NCBI GenBank assembly: GCA_036387415.1
Contig: DASVTU010000019.1
Coordinates: 310,001 to 374,000, forward strand
Length of the DNA: 64,000 nucleotides
Origin: DASVTU01 sp036387415
GTDB lineage: Bacteria; Acidobacteriota; Blastocatellia; Pyrinomonadales; Pyrinomonadaceae
Direction: 5' to 3'
The translations under genes and the position numbers were made by a program. Positions 16,549 through 24,002 of this stretch are shown piece after piece. Position 1 is the stretch's first letter, and the number at the start of each line of letters is the position of its first letter. The notes under the pieces were generated by a model. The model saw only the letters and a list, made by a program, of their open reading frames with translations, did not search any database and was not told the origin of the DNA.

Positions 16549-19500
16549 TCACGGCATGAAAGCGGCGGGGCGTCGTCGCACCATCGCCGATATTTCAGGC
16601 GCACGCGACGCACGCGTGCGCGTGTTGCCGTCTGCTGCGCCGTGCCACGAAGAGGTCTGCTGTCTTCCGCGTCTGTCTGCGTCGCGACTGGCGCGATGCG
16701 TGCGTCCGCCACTGCTGCCGCGCGTGCTTGTTCCTTGACGGCGACGGTTGCTGCTCGTCTCGACGGGAGCGGCGGGCGTTGCTTGTGTCGCGTTGGCTGC
16801 GGGTTGTCCGCTTCCGCTCGTCGGCGCGGGCGCAGCGGCGGCGGCGCGTCGCTGTTCTTCGGGCGTGAGTTGCAGCATGTAACGGACGAGCAGTTTCGCG
16901 TGGTCGCCCTGATAATTATTCGCCGTGTCGGGAAGCGGGCCGTTGAAGACCCAACGCTCGCCCTCTTTCTTGAACAAGTCCGAAGGCATGGCCGTGCCCG
17001 GCATGATGCGCTGCGGGTCGAGCAACCAACGGAAAGTCCAGTTGGGTTTCAAGCGGTCACCCGCCTGTAGGAAGTTGGGCGCAGAGGCCGTCCGGTCGCG
17101 CGCCGGGTCGCCCGTGACGTGACACTTGAGACAGGGCGCAGCCGCCGAGGTAAAGAGCGCACGCGCCAGTTCCCTCTCCTGATCGTCGAGCGGGTCAACC
17201 TTCTCCTTGATGTAAGGCTCCTGCTGAGCCGAGACGGCGAGGAAGAAGCGCACCAGTGCGCGGAGTTCGTTGGGCGAGAAGGTGAAGGTCGGCATGCGTG
17301 CCTGTAGGTAGACGCGGACGCCGTTGCGGTCTGCACCGGGTTGCGGCTTGAGCGTGCCGTGGCCGCGCATGGCGTCGGCGATGCGTTGCGGCGTCATGTT
17401 GCCCACTGCAGTCTCCGTCGCGGCGGATGGTTGGCCGCCGGACGACGCCTGTTGATTCGCGCTCGCCGATGCTTGATTGCTGTTTGACGCGGCGTTATTG
17501 CCGCCGCCTGTTGACGCTCCGCCTTGAATAAGGTTGCCGTTGTTGACCCGCGAAGCGTTGTTGCCGGATGTCGCACCGCCGCCGCCAGCGCCGCCGTTGC
17601 GTGCGATGCCCGGGAGCGGGTCGCCGTCGGGCGTCGTGCTGAGCGAGGGGTCGCGCAGGAAGTTGAGGAGCCAGTTGGGGTCAACGCGTGCGCCTTCGGT
17701 CGTGAGACCGGGCGGCAGTTGCTCCTTGCCTTCGGGCGTCCGGTATCTCTCTAAGCCGGCGAGCACGGAAGGCTGCCCGACCTGCACCGTATGACAACCC
17801 ATGCAGTTGTACTTCTTGATAATCCACCAACCCTCTTGGATGTCTTTTTGCTGGTTGACCGGATTGTAGAACATCGAGCGCGGAACGTTTGCGCCTTCCA
17901 TGCCGACGCTGCCGAGCAGGAATGTGGTAAGCGCGTTTTTCCATTCGGGCGTCATGTAGGGGTCGGGCATGCGGAGCATGTCCTTAGGCTCTTTCTCCTT
18001 GCCCTCGTCGTAAATCCACGGCCACTCAATCTTGTTGACGAAGAAGCCGCGGCGGTTGTACCAGACGCCTTTTTCGACTTGCTCCTTGCGTCCTTCTACT
18101 TTCTCGTACGGATGATGACCCTGCTCGGCGGGATGCGTCATGAGCGCGAAGTCGAGACGTTCGATGGGCGTCGAGCCTTCGGTCGTGAGTTCTTTGCCGA
18201 TGCGCTGCTCGTCCTCGAAACCCTTGATTTCGTGGCACCCGGCGCAGCCGTACTGCTTGATGAGCGTGCGCCCCTGTTCCTTCAAGTTCGGGTCGTCCAT
18301 GTAGGAGGCGTCGGGGTATTCGCTGCGCGGACTCAAGGAAAAGAGATAGGTGGCGATGTCGCGTGCGTCGGCATCGGTGAGACGGAAATTCGGCATCACC
18401 GTCATGTTCTGGACTTGCAACTCCGCGCCGTCGTTGGGGCATTTGGAGTTGTCGCCCGTGTCGAAGACGAAAGGCTTGTTGTGATTGGCGTAGTCTTCGG
18501 GCGTGAGGTCGCGTTTCTCTTCGGGGCAGTAGGGCTGCCAGCGTTCGCGCGGATTGTGAATCCAACGGACGATGTACTCGAAGTTGGCCTTGTCGCCGAC
18601 GCGTTGGAGATTGGCGGCGAAGTCGCCGCCGACGTAATCCTTCTTTGGGTCGCCTTCGCCGATAGAATGACAGGCCATGCAGCCGCGCGTCTCGAAGAGT
18701 TGCTGGCCGCGCGTCCGGTCGCCTTCGGGCTGTTGCTGTATCTGTCCCTCGAAACTCTCCTGCCAGAGATATGCGGCGATGGCTTTGCGTTCGTTCTCTT
18801 CGCGTGTGTGGTCTTCGGGTCGCCCGCCTTCGCCGTCGAGACGCCAGTAGGTCGGCATCTTGGTGCCGGGGCGAAACTTCTGCGGGTCTTGCAGCCACAC
18901 CGGAATCCATTCTTTACGCAGTTTCAAACGCACGTCTTTCAAGTTCGGCCCGACCTTTTTCTGGTCTTGCATCAGATAGCGCGCCTGCGTGTTCAATTGA
19001 TCCATGCGCGACTCAATCTGGCTATTGGTGACGCGTAGATTTTCGGCGCGGGCAAGGAGTTGCTGTGCCGCCGCTTCATCGGGCGCGGTGCCCGCCTCGG
19101 CGGTCGCCTGGCGCGATTGACGTTCGTTCTCGGCACGCTCCTCTTCCAGTTGTTTGACTAACTGGCGCGTACTGGTTAGCGCGTCGGTTTCGCGGTCGAA
19201 ACCTTCGTAACGATGGCAACCAATGCAACCGCGATTCTGAAACAAATCTTTGCCGAGCGTGAGCGTCGGCGCGCCTTGCAGCACGCGGTCGTTGGAGTGG
19301 CACTGCTGGCAACCCGCCTCGACGTTATCTTTGCGATGAAGCGGAAAGAGCCAGTGTTTGTTTTGTCCGTGCGCCTTCTCGACGTTGGTGGTAGCGCGTC
19401 CGTTGCCGCCGTGGCAACTCGAACAACCGAAACGGTCGGGATTGTGAATCTCTAATAGTTCTTTGTTGGGATGGCTAACGAAAGCCCTCGCCATGTCGTC

Positions 19501-20382
19501 AACACGACGACTTCGCAGCGACGGGCGCAAGAGCGCCGGAGTCAGCGTGAGAGGTTCGCGGACGCCGAGATGGCACGTCTCGCAACGGTCAACGATATCT
19601 GCTGACTGGACGTTAATCTGCTTGATGGAGTAATCGAAATTCTCGTACTTCTTCAGTAGCGCGTTCACCTGTTCGGTGCTCAGTCCGGCGATGTTCTCTT
19701 TCACATAATCGTCGCGCTTCTTGGCAAGTTCGTTCGACTCTTTGAGCAGTTCGCCGCGTTCGGCGACGAGTTTGGCCTTCTCGTCTTTTAACTGATAGAA
19801 ACGTTGTTCGAGTTGGACGTAGTTGAGCTTCTCCTCTTTGGTCTTAGTTGAACCGGGAGCGACCGGCATCCTGACGGCGACCTGTTCATCCTTCTGCTCC
19901 TGCACTTTCTTGCGAAGCTCATTCTTCTTGCGGTCGCTTCCGGCTTCCTCGATGTGATAATTGGCGACGGTAATCCTGCCGCGTTTATCCTGAAACGGGT
20001 CGGTCACGGCGGCCAACTGCGCTTCGATGAACTCAATCTGTTTATCAATCTCTCGTTTGCGCGGTTCGGCGGCTTCCGACGCGGCTTTGGCTTCGCTGTC
20101 GAGTTCTTGATATTCGGGGCGCTCTTTAATCTCTTTCTCGGTCGGGTTGCCCTGTCGCTTGAAACGCTTGAGGTGTCGCGTGTAGCGTTGGACGAAGGTT
20201 TGCTGCACGTTCTTCCACGGGCGCTGTCCGTAGACCTCATCGAAGAGCGCCCAGGCGAGCACGGCGGTCAGCAGCAACGCGCAGATGAGCAGAATGCTAC
20301 TGGTCGAACGGCTGGTAATCGGGTCGGGAGCAGGAGCGTCAGGCTCTTTCTTGACAATGTTCGTATCTGAAGTGTCAGCCAC
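16549..20382 (-). CDS. Giant membrane-anchored octaheme cytochrome c of the bc-type complex
   Basis: 1277 residues. One membrane helix (28-48) is followed by a highly charged, probably coiled-coil region (60-250). Eight CxxCH heme sites follow, starting near residues 267, 320, 358, 386, 568, 713, 860 and 1084. The first four are close together. The last four sit in class-I-like domains with downstream Met-Pro motifs (PGTKMP, VMPNF, LRMPDP, ARMPTF, PGTAMP). Two Cys-Pro pairs at 619 and 648 could form an additional metal site. A Gly/Asn/Ser linker spans 925-995. It lies 26 bases after the cytochrome b subunit-IV gene, so it very likely replaces cytochrome c1/f in that complex. The last ~65 residues are unusually basic. 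Confidence 0.88.
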   Translation of the reverse strand: MADTSDTNIVKKEPDAPAPDPITSRSTSSILLICALLLTAVLAWALFDEVYGQRPWKNVQQTFVQRYTRHLKRFKRQGNPTEKEIKERPEYQELDSEAKAASEAAEPRKREIDKQIEFIEAQLAAVTDPFQDKRGRITVANYHIEEAGSDRKKNELRKKVQEQKDEQVAVRMPVAPGSTKTKEEKLNYVQLEQRFYQLKDEKAKLVAERGELLKESNELAKKRDDYVKENIAGLSTEQVNALLKKYENFDYSIKQINVQSADIVDRCETCHLGVREPLTLTPALLRPSLRSRRVDDMARAFVSHPNKELLEIHNPDRFGCSSCHGGNGRATTNVEKAHGQNKHWLFPLHRKDNVEAGCQQCHSNDRVLQGAPTLTLGKDLFQNRGCIGCHRYEGFDRETDALTSTRQLVKQLEEERAENERQSRQATAEAGTAPDEAAAQQLLARAENLRVTNSQIESRMDQLNTQARYLMQDQKKVGPNLKDVRLKLRKEWIPVWLQDPQKFRPGTKMPTYWRLDGEGGRPEDHTREENERKAIAAYLWQESFEGQIQQQPEGDRTRGQQLFETRGCMACHSIGEGDPKKDYVGGDFAANLQRVGDKANFEYIVRWIHNPRERWQPYCPEEKRDLTPEDYANHNKPFVFDTGDNSKCPNDGAELQVQNMTVMPNFRLTDADARDIATYLFSLSPRSEYPDASYMDDPNLKEQGRTLIKQYGCAGCHEIKGFEDEQRIGKELTTEGSTPIERLDFALMTHPAEQGHHPYEKVEGRKEQVEKGVWYNRRGFFVNKIEWPWIYDEGKEKEPKDMLRMPDPYMTPEWKNALTTFLLGSVGMEGANVPRSMFYNPVNQQKDIQEGWWIIKKYNCMGCHTVQVGQPSVLAGLERYRTPEGKEQLPPGLTTEGARVDPNWLLNFLRDPSLSTTPDGDPLPGIARNGGAGGGGATSGNNASRVNNGNLIQGGASTGGGNNAASNSNQASASANQQASSGGQPSAATETAVGNMTPQRIADAMRGHGTLKPQPGADRNGVRVYLQARMPTFTFSPNELRALVRFFLAVSAQQEPYIKEKVDPLDDQERELARALFTSAAAPCLKCHVTGDPARDRTASAPNFLQAGDRLKPNWTFRWLLDPQRIMPGTAMPSDLFKKEGERWVFNGPLPDTANNYQGDHAKLLVRYMLQLTPEEQRRAAAAAPAPTSGSGQPAANATQATPAAPVETSSNRRRQGTSTRGSSGGRTHRASRDADRRGRQQTSSWHGAADGNTRTRASRAPEISAMVRRRPAAFMP

Positions 20383-20408
20383 CTGTCTTTAGCCTCCGCG
20401 TGGACGAA

Positions 20409-21344
20409 TCAAACATTAAACCAGGGTGTTACCCAGACGTACTTGATGGTAAAGACCAGACGCAAAATGATTTTGACGGGCAGCGCGATGAGCACCGAAA
20501 TGGCGAAGAACTGAAACGTTAAATATTGCAGCAGGCTCGTCCGCGCGAGAATCTTGCGCTCGAAGTCGTTTCGCGTCATCAGCCAATGGAGCAGCAGTCC
20601 CGCCAGCAAGTAGAAGATGCCGACCACGATGGCTCCGAAGATAATCTTCCCCGGCACACTCGTAATGCCGACAAACTCATGCAAATCGCGGTTCTTATCA
20701 AAGACGACTGCGTTGTGATCCCACGTCTGTCCCGGCCAAAACCAAATCCAGCCGGGGCCGCGTATGAACGTGCCGATGATGATTAAGATAATCCACGTAA
20801 TCCATCCGACGCCGAACATGCCGAGCGCGAAGCGTCTCTGTTTGATGGTGTAGTATCCGTTGCCGAACGGATTGGAATCGACGTACGGAAAGACCATCAA
20901 ACCAATCATCATCAGCGATGGCATGACGACGCCCGCAATCCACGGGTCGAAGTAGACCAGCATCTCCTGCAAACCGAGGAAGTACCACGGCGCTTTCGAC
21001 GGATTCATCGTCAGATTCGGATTGGCCGGTTCTTCGAGCGGCGCGTCGAGCGTGATTGACCAGACGAAGAGAATCACGGTCACAATCACGGCGGCCAAAA
21101 ATTCGACGCGGACGAGAAACGGCCAGACGTGAATCTCACGCGCCCAACCCGGTCGCCACGGCTCGACCTTGCGGTGATGCGTCTTCGCCAGTTGCGGGTC
21201 GCCTTCGAGTTGTTCGATGAGACGGTCATTCTTGCGCGCCTGACGGATGCCGAGCCACATAAAAAACGGCACCAGAAAAAGCATCGCCACGATAGGCACG
21301 TTGTCCGGCGCGGATGTGATTTTCCAGAGTTGATGCCAGTCCAT
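20409..21344 (-). CDS. Cytochrome b, C-terminal (subunit IV-like) part
   Basis: 311 residues. It begins with a short helix, then a ~60-residue charged loop, then the conserved NPSKAPWYFLGLQEML, which corresponds to the PEWY/Qo-site region of cytochrome b and subunit IV. Four or more helices follow. It lies 14 bases past an 8-bp-word hairpin that separates it from the b6-like gene. With the neighbouring b6-like part it forms a split cytochrome b, as in b6f-type complexes, although the C-terminal extension is longer than plant subunit IV. Confidence 0.88.
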   Translation of the reverse strand: MDWHQLWKITSAPDNVPIVAMLFLVPFFMWLGIRQARKNDRLIEQLEGDPQLAKTHHRKVEPWRPGWAREIHVWPFLVRVEFLAAVIVTVILFVWSITLDAPLEEPANPNLTMNPSKAPWYFLGLQEMLVYFDPWIAGVVMPSLMMIGLMVFPYVDSNPFGNGYYTIKQRRFALGMFGVGWITWIILIIIGTFIRGPGWIWFWPGQTWDHNAVVFDKNRDLHEFVGITSVPGKIIFGAIVVGIFYLLAGLLLHWLMTRNDFERKILARTSLLQYLTFQFFAISVLIALPVKIILRLVFTIKYVWVTPWFNV

Positions 21345-21357
21345 AGAAGTTGTTCCA

Positions 21358-21408
21358 TTAATTCATTGACTCATTGATTCGATGAGTCAATGATTAAATG
21401 ATTCATTT
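21358..21408. repeat. Short inverted word hairpin inside the cytochrome b operon
   Basis: TCATTGACTCAT and ATGAGTCAATGA form a perfect 12-bp stem with a seven-base loop. The outer flanks repeat TCATTGA and GATTCAT words with 8-base spacing. The element overlaps the stop of the b6-like gene and precedes the subunit IV start by 14 bases, so it may tune the relative expression of the two. Confidence 0.75.
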
Positions 21409-22347
21409 TTTGACTGCTTTCATTTCCGATTCGAGCATGACGGGCGCGGGGCCGGAGATGCCGCCGTCTTTGCGTATACGCCAGAAGTGAATCGCCATGA
21501 AGATGGAGGCGACCAGCGGGATGCCGATGCAATGCCAGATGTAGGAACGCAGGAGCGCGTTGGCATCCACGATGGAACCGCCGAGCAGTCCGAAGCGCAC
21601 ATCGTTGAAGGGCGTCATGCCAATTTGCGCGCCGAACGGCCCTTCGCTGCCGAAGAGGGGCGTGGCGCGTGCCATGTTGGTTCCGACTGTGACCGCCCAG
21701 AAACCGAGTTGGTCGTCGGGCAGGAGATAGCCCGTGAAAGAAAGCAGCAGCGTCAGCACCAGCAAGACGACGCCGACGCACCAGTTAAACTCACGCGGGC
21801 GTTTGTAGGAACCCGTCATCACGACTCTCAGCATGTGGAGCCACGTCGTGATAATCATCAGGTGCGCCGCCCAACGGTGCATGTTTCTGAGGAGTTTGCC
21901 GAACGGCACATCGTGCTCAAGGTAAAGAATGTCGCGGAACGCCTGCACCTTTGTCGGGTGGTAGTAGAACATCAAGAGGACGCCCGTGAACGTGAGCACG
22001 ATGAAAAGATAAAAAGTGATGCCGCCCATGCCCCAAGTGAAACCATAGCGCACGGCGTCGCGGTTGATTTTCGCCGGATGAAGATGGAGAAAGACGTTGG
22101 AGAGGATGGCTAAGCTGCGGTTACGCGGGTCGGAACGCTCATGCGAGACGCGAAAGATTGATTTCCACAGTTGCGTCTGTTGCGGGTCTTTGTAGGCTTT
22201 AGCTTCCTCTGTGGCGCGCTCCTTGAGAGCCTTGCCCTCTTCGCGCGCGCGTTCCAGCAACCCGACGGCTTTGTCGCGGACGCCGACTGTGCCTCCGCCG
22301 CTCTTTTCCAGTTTGCCTTCTCCCGGTTCAGGACGTTCAGGTTCCAT
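21403..22347 (-). CDS. Cytochrome b6-like (N-terminal cytochrome b) subunit
   Basis: 314 residues. A ~75-residue charged cytoplasmic extension (KEEGKALKERATEEAKAYK type) precedes the four-helix heme core. Helix B carries RNMHRWAAHLMIITTWLHML with two His, and helix D carries SYIWHCIGIPLVASIFMAIH with the other two, so both b-heme pairs are present. The start has a GGGAGGTAGGG ribosome site. It forms the quinol-oxidising core together with the downstream subunit IV gene and the Rieske protein upstream. Confidence 0.9.
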   Translation of the reverse strand: MEPERPEPGEGKLEKSGGGTVGVRDKAVGLLERAREEGKALKERATEEAKAYKDPQQTQLWKSIFRVSHERSDPRNRSLAILSNVFLHLHPAKINRDAVRYGFTWGMGGITFYLFIVLTFTGVLLMFYYHPTKVQAFRDILYLEHDVPFGKLLRNMHRWAAHLMIITTWLHMLRVVMTGSYKRPREFNWCVGVVLLVLTLLLSFTGYLLPDDQLGFWAVTVGTNMARATPLFGSEGPFGAQIGMTPFNDVRFGLLGGSIVDANALLRSYIWHCIGIPLVASIFMAIHFWRIRKDGGISGPAPVMLESEMKAVKK

Positions 22348-22380
22348 CCCTACCTCCCTGACTTGCGATATTCAATATTT

Positions 22381-22488
22381 GAAGACGATAGACTACCTAC
22401 GATGGACAATGAAAAGACGACGTGTAAATCTCAACTACGTTCGATGGATGAGTTTTGATGGTCAATTGTCCATCGTCTATTGTCCGCA
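22381..22488. repeat. Inverted heptad-word repeat (GACAATG family)
   Basis: ACGATGGACAAT at 22399 pairs perfectly with ATTGTCCATCGT at 22465. Offset copies of the same 7-bp words on both sides (GACGATAGAC against GTCTATTGTC) allow alternative pairings. It sits between the Rieske stop and the cytochrome b6-like gene. Its words are related to those at 15474. Confidence 0.8.
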
Positions 22489-22490
22489 AT

Positions 22491-23318
22491 CTAGAGCGGA
22501 ATATATGCGCCCTCGTCGTTAAACTGATTCTTCTCGCCCTTCGGCCACGTATAGACCTTGCCTTTATTGACCACGATTTGTCCTTCGGCATCAAGTTCGA
22601 CGTGCGCTCTATCCATCGGGCGCGGCGCGGGGCCTTCAAAGTTGACGCCTTCGCTGTCGTAGCCGCTCCCGTGGCACGGGCATTTGAATTTGTTCTCGCT
22701 GGACTTCCAATCAGGCGTGCATCCGAGGTGCGTGCAGACGGCGTTGATAACAAAGAGACGATCGGATGTTTTAACAACCCAGATGCGGTATTGCTGCTGC
22801 CACTTCGTATCGACGCCGATGCCGTAATCGCCCGGCGCGCCGACGCGCACGATGTTCGACGGCTCGAAAATCGAACGCGGCAGGAAGAAGCGCAGGAACA
22901 TCAGAAAGCTTGTGCCGAGGAAACCCGCGATGCTCGCCCAGACGATGCGGCGGCGTATCTTATTGACTGACGCCTCGGTCGTGCTTTGGACGACCGAGCC
23001 GGGCTGTTTGGCGGCGACCGACTTGGCAACGCCCTTGTTGATGGAGGGCGTCGGGGTCGAGGCGGTTTTCGATGCACCTGTGGCCGGAGCGACGCGTGCA
23101 GCCACGGGAGTCGCGGCGGGCACTTGCTTGGTCGGGTCGTCGCCGGGCGGCGTGTTGACCGCTTTGGTATTGGCGGAGGCGTCGTTGGCCGCCGGTGTGA
23201 CGGGTGTTGTGGCTGTGCTGGCAGGCGAAGCGTCGCCGCTGCCGCTGGTTTCGGTTCCCGCCCCCGGAGCGTTCGGGTCGCTCGCAGTGGGCGGAGATGG
23301 ATTGTTCTCGCTATCCAC
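22491..23318 (-). CDS. Rieske iron-sulfur protein with a long disordered N-terminus
   Basis: 275 residues from a GTG at 23318, chosen because GGAGG lies seven bases before it. An ATG at 23417 is in frame but has no such site. Residues ~1-118 are almost entirely Ala, Pro, Thr, Ser and Gly. A membrane helix covers 125-145. The Rieske fold follows with CTHLGC at 195 and CPCHGSGYD at 213, which bind the [2Fe-2S] cluster through two Cys and two His. The fold accepts electrons from quinol and passes them to the cytochrome c subunit. It is the first gene of the respiratory array. Confidence 0.93.
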   Translation of the reverse strand: MDSENNPSPPTASDPNAPGAGTETSGSGDASPASTATTPVTPAANDASANTKAVNTPPGDDPTKQVPAATPVAARVAPATGASKTASTPTPSINKGVAKSVAAKQPGSVVQSTTEASVNKIRRRIVWASIAGFLGTSFLMFLRFFLPRSIFEPSNIVRVGAPGDYGIGVDTKWQQQYRIWVVKTSDRLFVINAVCTHLGCTPDWKSSENKFKCPCHGSGYDSEGVNFEGPAPRPMDRAHVELDAEGQIVVNKGKVYTWPKGEKNQFNDEGAYIPL

Positions 23319-23644
23319 GCCGCGTCCTCCGTTTGAAGAATCTGATGTGACGGCTTCTGTGTCGGTCAGGGCAGCCCACCACAATGTCGCAGATAAACGT
23401 CTGCACAGTTGGTACAACTCCGCGCAGATGAGGCGTTGGCCTCAATTTGCGGCGGATTTGTCTGCATTGCTGACTATGAAGAGCGTGCGCCAGTAAAAAT
23501 AGTTATAAAATGAGTTCTGGCTCGCCATCTTTATACTATTTTCACAGAACTGTGGCAAGATTTAATTTTTCCTATGAAAATCTCCATTCAACCATGCGAC
23601 GCCCCATCCCGCGCCCCCTCCAAACACGCCGGAGCGGAGGCCAC

Positions 23645-23905
23645 ATGACTGTTCAAAACAGAGCACGCGTCACGCTCTACACGCGCCCCAGCTGCCATCT
23701 CTGCGACGAGGCGAAACGTGAAATCGACGCCGCCGGATGCCGCGACGCCTACACGCTCGAAGAGGTTGACGTTGACTCCGACCCGACGCTCAAGGCGCGC
23801 TACGGGTGGGAGATTCCTGTCGTCGTCATCGACGGCATCGTGGCCTTCAAATATCGTCTGACCGCTGACGAATTTCGCCGTCAACTCCGCCAAATCCGTC
23901 GCTAA
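23645..23905 (+). CDS. Glutaredoxin-like (DUF836) thiol protein
   Basis: 86 residues from the ATG at 23645, which follows GGAGCGGAGG. RVTLYTRPSCHLCDEAKREI holds the CxxC redox pair, and EIPVVVIDG is the cis-proline region. The fold and length match short glutaredoxin-like DUF836 proteins, which act as cytoplasmic thiol or disulfide carriers. It is transcribed away from the Rieske gene, and the ~330 bp between them should contain both promoters. A weakly AT-rich run near 23500-23590 is the likely site. Confidence 0.85.
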   Translation: MTVQNRARVTLYTRPSCHLCDEAKREIDAAGCRDAYTLEEVDVDSDPTLKARYGWEIPVVVIDGIVAFKYRLTADEFRRQLRQIRR

Positions 23906-24002
23906 TGACAAATCGGCGGCAAATACGTTAGCCTTTATTCGCCAACGGTTTGCCACCGATGAGTTGTGGTTCTACGTGAGCTTTTCGCGCCCGTCTTTGC
24001 GG

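Noticed and set aside
17791..19038. A 415-codon open frame opposite the octaheme cytochrome gene
   Set aside because: Antisense to eight clear heme motifs. The product has no domain and no ribosome site.
16549..23318. Alternative complex III in place of a bc-type complex
   Set aside because: Split cytochrome b with four heme histidines and a Rieske protein are present. There is no molybdopterin-like ActB or NrfD-like ActC gene.
23319..23417. A 33-residue longer start for the Rieske protein
   Set aside because: The ATG at 23417 has no ribosome site, while a GTG at 23318 follows GGAGG at the right distance.
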